Assembly (NCBI RefSeq): GCF_900108335.1
Contig: NZ_FNVT01000008.1
Span: 186,001 to 250,000, forward strand
Direction of reading: 5' to 3'
DNA length: 64,000 nt
From: Nonomuraea solani
Lineage (GTDB): Bacteria > Actinomycetota > Actinomycetes > Streptosporangiales > Streptosporangiaceae
This document shows, piece by piece, positions 25,621-35,055 of this stretch; position 1 is the stretch's first letter; every line of letters starts with the position of its first letter. The notes beneath the pieces were generated by a model. It did no database searches. It was not told the origin of the DNA and was given only the letters and a program-made list of their open reading frames with translations. Both the position numbers and the translations under genes were made by a program.

Positions 25621-28600
25621 TCAGGCCGATTCGCGCTCTCTTAGCCGCTGGCTGACCACCTGTGTCACGCCGTCACCGCGCATCGACACGCCGTAGAGCG
25701 CGTCGGCGATCTCCATCGTGCGCTTGTTGTGGGTGATCACGATGAGCTGTGAGCTCTGCCTCAGCTCCTCGAACAACCTCAGCAGCCGCTGCGTGTTCGT
25801 GTCGTCGAGCGCGGCCTCGACCTCGTCCATCACGTAGAACGGCGACGGCCGCGCCTTGAAGATCGAGATCAGGAACGCCACCGCGGTCAGCGACCGCTCC
25901 CCGCCCGACAGCAGCGACAGCCGCTTGACCTTCTTGCCCGGCGGCCTGGCCTCGACCTCGATGCCGGTGGTCAGCATGTCGGAGGGGTCGGTGAGGATCA
26001 GCCGGCCGTCGCCGCCGGGGAAGACCCTGGTGAAGATCTGCTCGAACTCGCGGGCCACGTCCTCGTACGCCGAGGCGAACATCTGCTCCACCCGGTCGTC
26101 GACCTCCTTGACCACGGTCATCAGGTCGCGCCGGGTCTTCTTGAGGTCTTCGAGCTGGGAGTTGAGGAAGGCGTGCCGCTCCTCCAGCGCCGCGAACTCC
26201 TCCAGGGCGAGCGGGTTGACCTTGCCGAGCTGGTTCATCTGCCGCTCGGCGGCCTTGGCCCGCTTCTCCTGCTCCTCGCGCACGTACGGCACCGGCGGGT
26301 CTCCCGGAACCGTCGCCTCGGGCCCGTATTCGGAGAGCAGCGTCTCGACCTCGACGCCATATTCCTCCAGCGCCCGCTCCTCCATCTGCTCCAGCCGCAG
26401 CCGCTGCTCGGTCCTGGCCACCTCGCTGCCGTGCACCCGGTTGACCAGCTTGTCGAGCTCCTGGCCCAGCTCGCGGACGCGCAGGCGTACCTGCTTGAGC
26501 TCGGCGTCGATCGCCACCCTGGCCAGGTCGGCCTCGTCGCGCTCCCTGGCGGCGAGCTGGACGGACGTCGCGAGCGCCCTGAGCACCTGCTTGGCGCCCT
26601 TGCTGACGGCCTCGGCGACGGCGGCCTGCCGCCTGCGCCTGGCGCGCGCGGCGGCGGCCTGCGCGCGTTCGTCGCGCTCCCGCCTGGCGGCCCTGAGCAG
26701 GCCGTCGGCCCGCCCCTCGACGCCCTTGACGCGCTCCTCCGCGGTGCGCACCTGCAGGCGGGTCTCCATCTCGCGCTGCCTGGCGGCCTCGCAGGCGCTC
26801 GCCAGGTCGTCGCGGAGGTCGGTGGTGGGCTCGGACTCCAGCTCCTGCGCGTATTCGGCCTCGGCCAGCCGGATCTCCAGCTCGGCCAGCTCCTCCAGCC
26901 CTTCGGTACGGGCCTCCTCGGCCTTGGTGACGCTCACGGCGAGCCGCTCGGCCTCGTCGCGGGCCGCGTTGGCGGCGGCCTCAAGCTGGGCCAGCCGCCT
27001 GGCCGCGGCGGCGTTGCGCTGGTCGGCCTCCCGCTGGCGGCCCCTGACCTGGTCGAGCGTGCCCTGGGCGGCGCTCACGCCGGCCTGGGCGGTGGTGACG
27101 GCGGTCTGGGCCTCGCTGACGTGGGCCTGCGCGGCCTCCAGCGCCGCCTGGGCGGACTGCTCCAGGGCGATCGCCTCGTCCATCCCTTCGGCGGTCGCCT
27201 CGGCCTTGGCCTCCGCCTCCTCCAGGTCTCTGACGGCCTGGTCGAACGCGGCCCTGACCTGCAGCACCGAGGTGCCGCCCGCCGAGCCGCCGCTCGTCAG
27301 GTGCGCCCCGACCAGGTCACCCGCCGTCGTGACGGCCCGCAGGTGGGGGTGGCTCTCGACGACCGTGCGCGCGGTGTCCAGATCGTCCACCACGACGACG
27401 CCCGCCAGCACGTGATCGAGGGCCTGCCTCAGGTGGTCGGGCACCGTGACCAGGTCGGCCGCCCAGCGCCCGCCGCCGGGAGCCGCCCCGCCCGGGCGCT
27501 CCGCCGGCTCGTCGGCGCCGAGCGCCACCAGGAGGGTCGCCTGGCCCGCGTCCCGGGTGCGGAGCAGGTCGATGGCCTCCACGGCGGTGTCCAGGGTCTT
27601 GACCGCGATCGCCTCCGCGACGGGACCCAGCACGGCCGCGACCGCCGGCTCGGCCCCCGGCGTGACCCGCATCGAGGCCGCCAGCGGGCCCAGCACCCCG
27701 GCCAGGTCCGCGTCCAGCAGCGCGGCGCCGCCGTCGCCCTTGGCCAGGCCCAGCTCCAGGGCGTCGCGCCGGGCGGCCAGGGCCGCGACCGCGCGCTGGG
27801 CCTCCTGGTCGGCCGCGCGGGCGCCGCCGACGCCGGCCTTGGCGGACTGCAGCGCGGCGCGCGGCGCGTCGAGGCCGGACTTGGCCTCCTCGGCGACCGC
27901 TCTGGCTTCGTCGGCGACCGCCCTGGCCTCCTCGACCACGGCCTGCGCGGTGGCCAGCTCTTCGGCGAGCACCGGATCGACGGCGGGCTCCTCCAGCCGC
28001 TGCGTCTCCAGGTCCTGCCTGGCCTGCCGCTCGCGCTCGCCCGCGTCGGCCACGGCCTGCCGCAGGCGCCCGATCTCGTCTTCGGCGGCCTTGGCGCGGC
28101 TGCGTACGGAACCCACCTGGCCGCTCAGCTTGGCCAGCCCCTCGCGGCGGTCGGCGGCGGCCCTGGCGGCCATCGCGAGCCGCTGCTCCTCGGCGCTCAG
28201 CTCGCCCTCAGACTCGGCCCGCTGCTGGACGGCGTCCTCCAGCAGCTCCTGCGCCTGCTCCAGCTCGGCCCGCAGGATCAGCTCCTGCTCGCGCGCCTCG
28301 GCGGCCTCGCGTTCGAGATCTTCGGGGTCGCGGCCCCTGCGCTCGATGGAGGCGGCGTCGACGGCGTGCCGGTGGCGCTCGGCGGCGAGCTGCTCCAGGC
28401 CGGTGATGCGCTCACGCAGGGAGGAGAGCCTGAAGTAGGTCTCCTGCGCGGCCGTCAGCCGCGGCTGGGCCTCGGCCTCGGCGCTCTCCAGCGCGGCCTC
28501 GCGCTGCTGCCCCTCGGCCAGCTCGGTCTCCACCTGGTGGCGCCTGGCCGTGATCGCGGCCTCGTCGGCGGCCTCGCGCTCCAGCGTCGTCCGCAGGATG

Positions 28601-29304
28601 CACACGTCGTCGGCCAGCAGCCGCAGCCTGGCGTCACGCAGGTCGGCCTGGATGACGGCGGCCTTGCGGGCGATCTCGGCCTGGCGGCCCAGCGGCTTGA
28701 GCTGGCGGCGCAGCTCGGTGGCGAGGTCTTGGACGCGGGTCAGGTTGGCCTGCATGGCGTCGAGCTTGCGCAGCGCCTTTTCCTTGCGCTTGCGGTGCTT
28801 GAGCACGCCGGCGGCCTCTTCGATGAACGCCCGACGGTCTTCTGGCCCCGCGTGCAGCACGGCGTCGAGCTGGCCCTGGCCGACGATCACGTGCATCTCG
28901 CGGCCGATGCCGGAGTCGGACAGCAGCTCCTGGATGTCGAGCAGGCGGCAGGTGTCGCCGTTGATGGCGTATTCGCTCTGCCCCGACCTGAACATCAGCC
29001 GGCTGATCGTGACCTCGGTGTAGTCGATCGGCAGCGCGCCGTCGGTGTTGTCGATGGTCAGCGTCACCTCGGCGCGGCCGAGCGGCGGCCGGGAGGAGGT
29101 GCCGGCGAAGATGACGTCCTCCATCTTGCCGCCGCGCAGCGACTTGGCGCTGTGTTCGCCCATGACCCAGGCCAGGGCGTCGACGACGTTGGACTTTCCG
29201 GAGCCGTTGGGGCCGACGACGCAGGTGATGCCCGGTTCGAAACGCAGGGCGGTCGCGGAGGCGAAGGACTTGAAGCCGCGCAGGGTGAGGGTCTTCAAAT
29301 ACAA
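25621..29304 (-). CDS. smc: chromosome partition protein Smc
   Basis: 1227 residues, slightly above the usual 1190 or so. The N-terminal ATP head has Walker A GPNGSGKSNVVDALAWVMGE. Two long Ala/Glu/Arg-rich coiled-coil arms flank a hinge at roughly residues 500-670. The C-terminal head has the signature LSGGERSLTAVAFLIS and Walker B FYVMDEVEAALDD. It compacts and segregates the chromosome together with ScpA and ScpB, which are not in the window. The arms give very long antisense open frames, which are not genes. The ATG follows GGGGGCCGCG. Confidence 0.98.
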   Translation of the reverse strand: MYLKTLTLRGFKSFASATALRFEPGITCVVGPNGSGKSNVVDALAWVMGEHSAKSLRGGKMEDVIFAGTSSRPPLGRAEVTLTIDNTDGALPIDYTEVTISRLMFRSGQSEYAINGDTCRLLDIQELLSDSGIGREMHVIVGQGQLDAVLHAGPEDRRAFIEEAAGVLKHRKRKEKALRKLDAMQANLTRVQDLATELRRQLKPLGRQAEIARKAAVIQADLRDARLRLLADDVCILRTTLEREAADEAAITARRHQVETELAEGQQREAALESAEAEAQPRLTAAQETYFRLSSLRERITGLEQLAAERHRHAVDAASIERRGRDPEDLEREAAEAREQELILRAELEQAQELLEDAVQQRAESEGELSAEEQRLAMAARAAADRREGLAKLSGQVGSVRSRAKAAEDEIGRLRQAVADAGERERQARQDLETQRLEEPAVDPVLAEELATAQAVVEEARAVADEARAVAEEAKSGLDAPRAALQSAKAGVGGARAADQEAQRAVAALAARRDALELGLAKGDGGAALLDADLAGVLGPLAASMRVTPGAEPAVAAVLGPVAEAIAVKTLDTAVEAIDLLRTRDAGQATLLVALGADEPAERPGGAAPGGGRWAADLVTVPDHLRQALDHVLAGVVVVDDLDTARTVVESHPHLRAVTTAGDLVGAHLTSGGSAGGTSVLQVRAAFDQAVRDLEEAEAKAEATAEGMDEAIALEQSAQAALEAAQAHVSEAQTAVTTAQAGVSAAQGTLDQVRGRQREADQRNAAAARRLAQLEAAANAARDEAERLAVSVTKAEEARTEGLEELAELEIRLAEAEYAQELESEPTTDLRDDLASACEAARQREMETRLQVRTAEERVKGVEGRADGLLRAARRERDERAQAAAARARRRRQAAVAEAVSKGAKQVLRALATSVQLAARERDEADLARVAIDAELKQVRLRVRELGQELDKLVNRVHGSEVARTEQRLRLEQMEERALEEYGVEVETLLSEYGPEATVPGDPPVPYVREEQEKRAKAAERQMNQLGKVNPLALEEFAALEERHAFLNSQLEDLKKTRRDLMTVVKEVDDRVEQMFASAYEDVAREFEQIFTRVFPGGDGRLILTDPSDMLTTGIEVEARPPGKKVKRLSLLSGGERSLTAVAFLISIFKARPSPFYVMDEVEAALDDTNTQRLLRLFEELRQSSQLIVITHNKRTMEIADALYGVSMRGDGVTQVVSQRLRERESA

Positions 29305-29417
29305 GCGCGGCCCCCTTCTCCTGAACGGACTTCCGCAAGAGCCTACTGGTCCTTACTGCCCCACGTGGGCACGTGCAGTCGGCACCACGCCGAACAGGGC
29401 AAAGGAAGCTTTCCGTA

Positions 29418-29457
29418 AAGGGGAAAATAACAAGGGACGCCTCTCCGAGACGTCCCT
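29418..29457 (-). terminator. rho-independent terminator of the 64-residue protein gene
   Basis: Read on the minus strand, AGGGACG pairs with CGTCCCT (inner CTC/GAG pairing extends the stem), followed by TTGTTATTTTCCCC, a clear U-rich tract. It ends the gene at 29481-29675 and separates it from smc. Confidence 0.85.
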
Positions 29458-29480
29458 GGGGTCTAGCGCTCCGATCACTC

Positions 29481-29675
29481 TCAGGTGAGTGCCGGCTCGC
29501 GCTCCTGCATGCGACTTAGCGCTTCTTCGCGGGTTTGCGCTGCAAGAGCGTCGTTGGTGGCCTGAAGTCGGATGAGTTCTGCCTCCAGGTCCCGGATACG
29601 CTGCTGCAGGCGGCGCATTTCGGAGACCATTCGAGGGTCAGGACCGCCGACGTGGCCGAGTAGAGCCTTCGCCAT
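29481..29675 (-). CDS. small coiled-coil protein, actinobacterial conserved hypothetical
   Basis: 64 residues beginning MAKALLGHVGGPDPRMVSEMRRLQQRI. It continues as a short heptad-like coiled coil (RDLEAELIRLQATNDALAAQ). It is a familiar small actinobacterial protein near smc; no function is established to my knowledge. The MAKALLGHVGGPDPR head followed by a leucine-rich helix suggests a dimeric adaptor. GGAGG lies upstream of the ATG, and an intrinsic terminator follows, so it is an independent transcription unit. Confidence 0.8.
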   Translation of the reverse strand: MAKALLGHVGGPDPRMVSEMRRLQQRIRDLEAELIRLQATNDALAAQTREEALSRMQEREPALT

Positions 29676-29865
29676 GGTAAAGGGTCCTCCACGCTGAGTG
29701 ACCAGACTGGTTCGCGCACTTCTATTCCGCGGGAGGGGTGCGCGTGGTACCTAACAAGAGTCGCACCGGCAGTGTGGGCGGTCAAGTCGAACGAACCGCT
29801 GAGCCCCACTGGTAGGCACTCCCGACATACAACTATACCCTATTTGGGCGGTTTGACGAAAGGGA

Positions 29866-30144
29866 CTACCGCTCCACAAACCCGCCCAAACTACCTCGGG
29901 GTTCGCTCCAGCGTTCTACTACTCCATCCACTCTGCCCGGCGTGTCGCAACCTTTGAGCAGCTCCAGCAGCTTGACGCACGCCTCGCGTGATCCCTCCGC
30001 GACCACCTCCACCCGGCCGTCCGCGGTGTTGCGCGCCCACCCCGCGAGACCGAGCTCCAGGGCACGCGCCCGGGTCCACCATCGGAAGCCCACACCCTGG
30101 ACCCTGCCCCGTACCCAGGCCGTCACGCGGGTGTTCTCCGTCAT
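29866..30144 (-). CDS. acylphosphatase
   Basis: 92 residues, the family's usual length. The signature is complete: the phosphate-binding loop with catalytic Arg is GRVQGVGFRWWTRARA, and the Asn-containing segment is GWARNTADGRVEVVAEG. It hydrolyses acyl phosphates such as acetyl or carbamoyl phosphate in the cytoplasm. It lies between the smc region and mutM, its normal place in Streptomyces-like gene order. It is followed by a 190-bp leader region for the coiled-coil protein. Confidence 0.95.
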   Translation of the reverse strand: MTENTRVTAWVRGRVQGVGFRWWTRARALELGLAGWARNTADGRVEVVAEGSREACVKLLELLKGCDTPGRVDGVVERWSEPRGSLGGFVER

Positions 30145-30156
30145 TTCATCTCCTGC

Positions 30157-31059
30157 TCACGCCACCAGGGCTTTCTCCACCGCCGCCTGACCGGCCGCCG
30201 CCTCGTTGAAGGCCAGGATGGCGGCCGTCTCCGCGGATCGCACCCAGGCCAGGCCGAAGATGGAGGCGGGCAGCCCGGCGACGGGAACGAAGCTGATGTC
30301 CGGACGGACGTGCTGGGCCGCCGTGGGCGTGCAGAACAGCATGCCGCCCCGGTCGAGCGCCACCTGCGTCAGGCCCTCCTGGGTGGTGGCCACCCTACCG
30401 GCGCTGGATATGGACCGTCCGGAAGGGGTTACGGACGGTGCGATTCGCTCGTGCCACGAGCGCGGGGCCGGCCCGTCCAGCCCGATCAGCGGTACGGACG
30501 CCAGCTCCTCGACGCCGATGCCCGCCCGGCCGGCCAGCGGGTGCCGGACGGACAGGCCGAGCTGATGGGAGACGGAGTTCAGGGCCTCGCCCGTCGCCAG
30601 GTCGGGCTCGTCGATCGGCAGCAGCGTGAACGCGATGTCCACCTGACCGGCGCGCAGCTTGCCGAAGGGGTCGGACAGGGGGATCTCCACCAGCTCGGCC
30701 TCGGCGCCGGGATTGAGGCGCTCGAAGGCGCGTACGCTGCCCGTGACGACGTCGGTCGGCGTGGCCAGGAACCCGACCCTGATCGCCCCCGTCACCTCGC
30801 GGGCCGCCGCCTTGGCCCTGCTCACGGCGCCGGCCAGGCCGTCGTAGGAGGGCCGCAGGTCGGCCAGGAAACGTTCGCCGAGTGGCGTGAGGCGTACGCG
30901 CCTGCTGGTCCGGTTGAAGAGCCGGCCGCCGATCCTGGTCTCCAGCGAGCGCATGAGCTGGCTCACCCGCCCCGGCGACAGGTAGAGCCGGTCGGCCGTC
31001 CGCGCGAAGTGCAGCTCCTCGCTCAGCACGATGAAGCACTCCAGCTCCCTGAATTCCAT
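30157..31059 (-). CDS. LysR-family transcriptional regulator
   Basis: About 300 residues from ATG 31059 (GGAGGTGGGG immediately upstream). The N-terminal winged HTH is MEFRELECFIVLSEELHFARTADRLYLSPGRVSQLMRSLE. The C-terminal two-lobed effector domain includes GAIRVGFLATPTDVVTGSVRAFERLNPGAEAELVE. It is divergent from an MFS exporter across 92 bp and is the obvious candidate to regulate it. It ends 12 bp before the acylphosphatase start. The inducer is unknown. Confidence 0.93.
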   Translation of the reverse strand: MEFRELECFIVLSEELHFARTADRLYLSPGRVSQLMRSLETRIGGRLFNRTSRRVRLTPLGERFLADLRPSYDGLAGAVSRAKAAAREVTGAIRVGFLATPTDVVTGSVRAFERLNPGAEAELVEIPLSDPFGKLRAGQVDIAFTLLPIDEPDLATGEALNSVSHQLGLSVRHPLAGRAGIGVEELASVPLIGLDGPAPRSWHERIAPSVTPSGRSISSAGRVATTQEGLTQVALDRGGMLFCTPTAAQHVRPDISFVPVAGLPASIFGLAWVRSAETAAILAFNEAAAGQAAVEKALVA

Positions 31060-31151
31060 CCCCACCTCCGGCGCATCGCTTAGCCCACCTAAACCAAGCC
31101 TTCGGCCTTCGTCATTGTTCCCGCCACCGGTCCGGCCGGAGGCTGAACGAC

Positions 31152-32339
31152 ATGACGACCATGACCGACATTTCCACCGCCACACCGGCGCGCTGGCTCG
31201 CCGTGACCTCGGTCGCGGTGGGCACCTTCACCATCGTGACCAGCGAGATGCTGCCCGTCGGCCTGCTGACCTCGATCGCCGCCGACCTCGGCGTCTCGGC
31301 GGGGACGGCGGGCCTGACCATGTCCGCCCCCGGGCTGGTCGCCGCGGTCTCCGCGCCCGTACTGGCACTGACCGCGCGCCGCCTGGACCGGCGCGTCATC
31401 CTGCTCGGGCTGATGGCGTTGCTGGCGGTGGCGAACCTGGCGGCCGCGCTCGCCCCGAACCACCCCGTCATGCTGGCCGCCCGGGTGCTGACCGGGGTGA
31501 GCATCGGCGGTTTCTGGGCCTTCGCGGCGGGCCTGGGGACGCGGCTTGTGCCCGGGCCGTCCGTGGGGCGGGCCACGTCGATCATCTTGGCCGGGGTGTC
31601 GGTGGCGTCGGTGCTGGGGGTGCCGGCGGCGACGTTCGTCTCGTCGTTCGCGGGGTGGCGCAGCGCGTTCGCGGCCATGGGGGTGGTGGCGCTGGCCCTG
31701 CTCGTGCTGCTGGCGGTGACGCTGCCGCCCCTCCCTGGCCCTTCTGAGGAGCGCCCGGGCCCTGTGGCAGGGTCGGGGCAGGCCGGGCGCTTCGCGTGGC
31801 TCTCAGGGCCGCTCAAGGTCGTGCTCGTGCTGACCGTCCTGATCGTCTCCGGCCACTTCGCCGCCTACACCTACCTCCGCCCGTTCCTGGAGCAGGTCTC
31901 ACACGCCGGTCCCGCCCTGGTCGGCACGGCACTCCTGCTGTACGGGGCCGCGGGCGTGGCGGGCAACTTCGCGGCCGGCGCGCGGGCGGCGCGGAACCCC
32001 CGGGCCGTCCTGATGATCCTGGCCGGGCTCATGGCGGTGGCCACGGCGGCGCTGCCGCTGGTCGGGCTGCCCCTGGCCGTGCTCGTGGTGTGGGGCCTCG
32101 GCTACGGCGGCGTCGGGGTGACCCTGCAGCTCTGGATCATGCGCTCGGGCGGCGGTGAGCTGGGCACGGCGCTGTTCGTCGGCGCCTTCAACGTCTCCAT
32201 CGCGCTCGGCTCGTTCGCCGGCGGCCGGATCGTGGACGGCGTGTCGATCACCGCGGTGATGTGGCTGGGCGCCGGGCTGGCGGTGCTCAGCGCGGCTGTC
32301 GCTGGCATTTGGGGCAGGAGTACGACGACCGGTTCATGA
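31152..32339 (+). CDS. MFS transporter, DHA1-like efflux family
   Basis: 395 residues, twelve predicted helices. Motifs include SEMLPVGLLTSIAADLGVSAGTAGLTMSAPGLVAAVSAP and the motif-A-like loop TARRLDRRVILLG, followed by GVSIGGFWAFAAGL. This is the arabinose/chloramphenicol-efflux (AraJ/CmlR-like) group. GGAGG lies 8 nt before the ATG. It probably exports a drug or sugar-like metabolite under control of the divergent LysR regulator. The last 53 bp overlap the 3' end of the convergent mutM. Confidence 0.9.
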   Translation: MTTMTDISTATPARWLAVTSVAVGTFTIVTSEMLPVGLLTSIAADLGVSAGTAGLTMSAPGLVAAVSAPVLALTARRLDRRVILLGLMALLAVANLAAALAPNHPVMLAARVLTGVSIGGFWAFAAGLGTRLVPGPSVGRATSIILAGVSVASVLGVPAATFVSSFAGWRSAFAAMGVVALALLVLLAVTLPPLPGPSEERPGPVAGSGQAGRFAWLSGPLKVVLVLTVLIVSGHFAAYTYLRPFLEQVSHAGPALVGTALLLYGAAGVAGNFAAGARAARNPRAVLMILAGLMAVATAALPLVGLPLAVLVVWGLGYGGVGVTLQLWIMRSGGGELGTALFVGAFNVSIALGSFAGGRIVDGVSITAVMWLGAGLAVLSAAVAGIWGRSTTTGS

Positions 32340-33132
32340 ACGCCTCACGCCTGATCGCGCTGCCGCAGCGGGAACAGGGCAGGTCACGGCGGCCGTAGAC
32401 CTCCAGCGAGCGCTCGAAGTAGCCGCTCTCGCCGTTGACGTTCACGTACAGGCTGTCGAACGAGGTGCCGCCCTGTCGCAGGGCGGCGCCCATGACCGTG
32501 CGCACGGCCGTGAGCAGTTCGGCCACCTTGGGACGGGTGAGCGTGTGCGTGGCACGGGTCCAGTGCAGCCGCGCGATCCACAGGGCCTCGTCGGCGTAGA
32601 TGTTGCCGACGCCGCTGATCAGGGACTGGTCGAGCAGCGCCCGCTTGATCTCGGTCCGCTTGGCCCTGAGCCTGCGGGTGAACTCGGCCTCGTCGAACGC
32701 CGCCTCGAACGGGTCGGGGGCGATGTGCGCGATCGGTGCCGGCACGCCGTCCACCAGGGTGGTGAGCATCACGTGGCCGAACGTGCGCTGGTCGACGAAG
32801 CGCAGGTCGGGGCCGCCGTCCTCGAAGCGGAGGAGAACCCGGAGGTGCTTCTCCAGCGGCGAGTCCTGGTCGACCACAAGGAGCTGGCCGCTCATGCCCA
32901 GGTGGGCGAGGAGGGCCTCGTCGTCGCCCGACAGCGGGAGCCACAGATATTTGCCGCGGCGCTCCGCCGACAGCACCGTGCGGCCCTTGAGGCGCGCGGT
33001 GAACTCGTCGGCGCCGGGGACGTGGCGCCTGATGGCGCGGGGGTGCAGCACTTCGGCCGAGGCGATCTCGCGGCCGAGCACCCATTGCGCGAGGCCGCGC
33101 CTGACGACCTCGACCTCCGGCAACTCAGGCAC
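32287..33132 (-). CDS. mutM: formamidopyrimidine-DNA glycosylase
   Basis: 281 residues. The mature N-terminus PELPEVEVVRRGL supplies the catalytic Pro and Glu, the beta-lyase Lys is in RRGKYLW, and ISGVGNIYADEALW belongs to the helix-two-turn-helix. The C-terminal zinc finger CSRCGSAIRREAFMN followed by SYSCPKC is complete. It excises 8-oxoguanine and formamidopyrimidines. It lies downstream of rnc in the conserved rnc-mutM order with a 140-bp gap. Its zinc-finger coding sequence overlaps the end of the MFS gene on the other strand. Confidence 0.97.
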   Translation of the reverse strand: MPELPEVEVVRRGLAQWVLGREIASAEVLHPRAIRRHVPGADEFTARLKGRTVLSAERRGKYLWLPLSGDDEALLAHLGMSGQLLVVDQDSPLEKHLRVLLRFEDGGPDLRFVDQRTFGHVMLTTLVDGVPAPIAHIAPDPFEAAFDEAEFTRRLRAKRTEIKRALLDQSLISGVGNIYADEALWIARLHWTRATHTLTRPKVAELLTAVRTVMGAALRQGGTSFDSLYVNVNGESGYFERSLEVYGRRDLPCSRCGSAIRREAFMNRSSYSCPKCQRQPR

Positions 33133-33272
33133 TTCGGACCTCGTTCTCTGAACGCTCAGGCAACCTAAATCTCACCTTTTGGACAACACCGGAAGGCCCG
33201 TCCCGGCTTCCCGGCGTCGGATCGCCTTGACCCGCTTCGGGCCGTTCCGGGGTCGGTGTGACGGCGTCGGCC

Positions 33273-34013
33273 TCAGCCTGCGGGCTGGCTCTCGCGCTGC
33301 TCCCTGCGGGCCCTGATCCGGGTCCACGCCGCCTCGGCCGCCTGCTGCTCGGCCTCCTTCTTGCTGCGGCCGGTGCCCGAGCCGTAGGACTCGCCGCCGA
33401 CCCGCACCATGGCCGTGAACGACTTGGCGTGGTCGGGGCCACTCTCCTCGACGTGGTATTCGGGCACGCCGAGCGCCTCGGAGGCGGTGAGCTCCTGCAG
33501 CGAGGTCTTCCAGTCGAGCCCGGCGCCGAGCGAGGCCGAGCGCACGATCAGCGGGTCGAACAGCAGGTGGACGACCCGGAACGCCTCGTCGAGGCCCTTG
33601 TCGACGTAGATCGCGCCGATCAGCGCCTCAAGGGTGTCGGCCAGGATGGAGGACTTGTCGCGCCCGCCCGTGCCCTCCTCGCCCCTGCCCAGCCGCAGGA
33701 AGCGGCCCAGGCCGAGACCTCTGGCCACGTCGGCCAGCGCCCGCATGTTGACGACCGCGGCGCGCAGCTTCGCGAGCTGGCCTTCCGGCAGGTCGGGGTG
33801 GTTGCGGTAGAGGGTGTCGGTGACCACCAGGCCCAGCACCGAGTCGCCGAGGAACTCCAGGCGCTCGTTGGTGGGCAGGCCGCCGTTCTCGTACGCGTAG
33901 GAGCGGTGCGTCAGCGCCCGCTCGAGAATGTCGGAGTCCAGGCCGACCGCCAGAACCCGCTCCAGCTCGTCTTTGGCGACCTCGACGGCCACCGGCTTAG
34001 GACCTGCGCCCAC
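33273..34013 (-). CDS. rnc: ribonuclease III
   Basis: 246 residues. The catalytic RNase III domain has the signature NERLEFLGDSVLGLVV and a second acidic cluster KSSILADTLEALIGAIYVDKG. A C-terminal double-stranded RNA-binding domain (KTSLQELTASEALGVPEYHVEESGPDHAKSF, then GTGRSKKEAEQQAAEAAW) follows. It processes rRNA precursors and structured mRNAs. The GTG start is preceded by GAGGAGGAAGCAC. It is downstream of rpmF, as usual in actinobacteria, with a 237-bp gap in which I see no gene. Confidence 0.97.
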   Translation of the reverse strand: MGAGPKPVAVEVAKDELERVLAVGLDSDILERALTHRSYAYENGGLPTNERLEFLGDSVLGLVVTDTLYRNHPDLPEGQLAKLRAAVVNMRALADVARGLGLGRFLRLGRGEEGTGGRDKSSILADTLEALIGAIYVDKGLDEAFRVVHLLFDPLIVRSASLGAGLDWKTSLQELTASEALGVPEYHVEESGPDHAKSFTAMVRVGGESYGSGTGRSKKEAEQQAAEAAWTRIRARREQRESQPAG

Positions 34014-34250
34014 GTGCTTCCTCCTCGGACATCTTCACATGGCGCGTCGGCTGCGAATGATGCCCGAAAACGTGGTGGGCGTCGGGGTAACGCGTAGCCC
34101 CGGCGTCCACCACGGCCGCGGGCGAACCGCCGCCGCACGCTTCTGAGACGGTAACGCCGACCGAGGCACAATTGCACCCGGTCGGCATCACGTCAACTGC
34201 TGAATGAGAAACCCCTCGCCGTGGATCCGGCGGGCTTCCCGCCAGCCGGA

Positions 34251-34430
34251 TCAGGCGGACGGCTCGATGACCTGACGACGGTTGTAGGTGCCGCAGGTGG
34301 GGCACGCGATGTGCGGCTGCTTGGGCGAACGGCACTGCGGGCAGCTCACCAGGGCGACAGCAGTCGTCTTCCACTGGGAGCGACGGGCGCGGGTGTTGCT
34401 CCGCGACATCTTTCGCTTCGGGACGGCCAC
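34251..34430 (-). CDS. rpmF: 50S ribosomal protein L32
   Basis: 59 residues from a GTG start: AVPKRKMSRSNTRARRSQWK, then the zinc ribbon CPQC and CPTC, and a C-terminal YNRRQVIEP. The presence of all four cysteines marks the zinc-binding (C+) form. The start is 1 bp beyond the yceD stop, with AGGAG inside the end of yceD, so the two are translationally coupled. This is the well-known yceD-rpmF pair. Confidence 0.95.
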   Translation of the reverse strand: MAVPKRKMSRSNTRARRSQWKTTAVALVSCPQCRSPKQPHIACPTCGTYNRRQVIEPSA

Positions 34431-34431
34431 G

Positions 34432-34983
34432 TCACTTCTCCTGATCGTTATCTTTGTCGGAAATCAGACCTTGCAACGACGCCCAGCGAGCGTCGATCTT
34501 CTCGTGCCGGTGATCGTCGCCGGCCTCGGCCAGCTTGACCCCGCACTCCACGCAGAGCCCTTCGCATTCCTCGCGGCACACGGGACTCAGCGGCAGTGCG
34601 AGCACCACCGCGTCGCGGAACGTCGGCTCGAGGTCGAACAGCTCACCGTCGAGCAGCGAATCCTCCTCCGAGGCGTCCTCGTCGGAGTAGAAGAACAGCT
34701 CCTGCAGGTCGACCTCGATCTCCGAGGTGACCGGGTCAAGACACCGCGCGCACTCCCCGGCGAGCGGGGTCTGCGCCGTGCCTGTGACGAGCACGCCTTC
34801 CATCACTGCTTCAAGCCGGAGATCCAGCTCGACTTCGGCGTCCTTGGGGACACCGATCATGTCGACGCCGAGATCCGCCGGTGCCGGGAGGGACAGGGTC
34901 ATCCGCCGCATCGTCCCGGGCCGCTTTCCCAGATCGTGAGTGGAGATCACCCAAGGGGAGCGGGGGTCGAGGTGCTGAGTCAT
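34432..34983 (-). CDS. YceD family (DUF177) protein
   Basis: About 183 residues (ATG 34983; ATG 35001 adds six). Family features are DPRSPWVISTHDLGKRPG at the start, GVLVTGTAQTPLAGECARCLDPV in the middle and CREECEGLCVECGVKL near the end, with four cysteine-bearing motifs that may bind metal. YceD/DUF177 proteins are always found just upstream of rpmF and are linked to 23S rRNA or L32 assembly; a plant relative is needed for 23S rRNA accumulation. The mechanism is not established. Confidence 0.92.
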   Translation of the reverse strand: MTQHLDPRSPWVISTHDLGKRPGTMRRMTLSLPAPADLGVDMIGVPKDAEVELDLRLEAVMEGVLVTGTAQTPLAGECARCLDPVTSEIEVDLQELFFYSDEDASEEDSLLDGELFDLEPTFRDAVVLALPLSPVCREECEGLCVECGVKLAEAGDDHRHEKIDARWASLQGLISDKDNDQEK

Positions 34984-35055
34984 CCTGCTCTCGCTAGGCA
35001 TGGCGAAAACGATCGCCGTCGTACAAGGCCGAAATGAAAGGATAGCAGGTCGCGC

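Noticed and set aside
26173..29418. 1081-residue plus-strand open frame opposite smc
   Set aside because: A Leu/Gly/Arg-rich shadow of the Smc coiled coils with no domain of its own.
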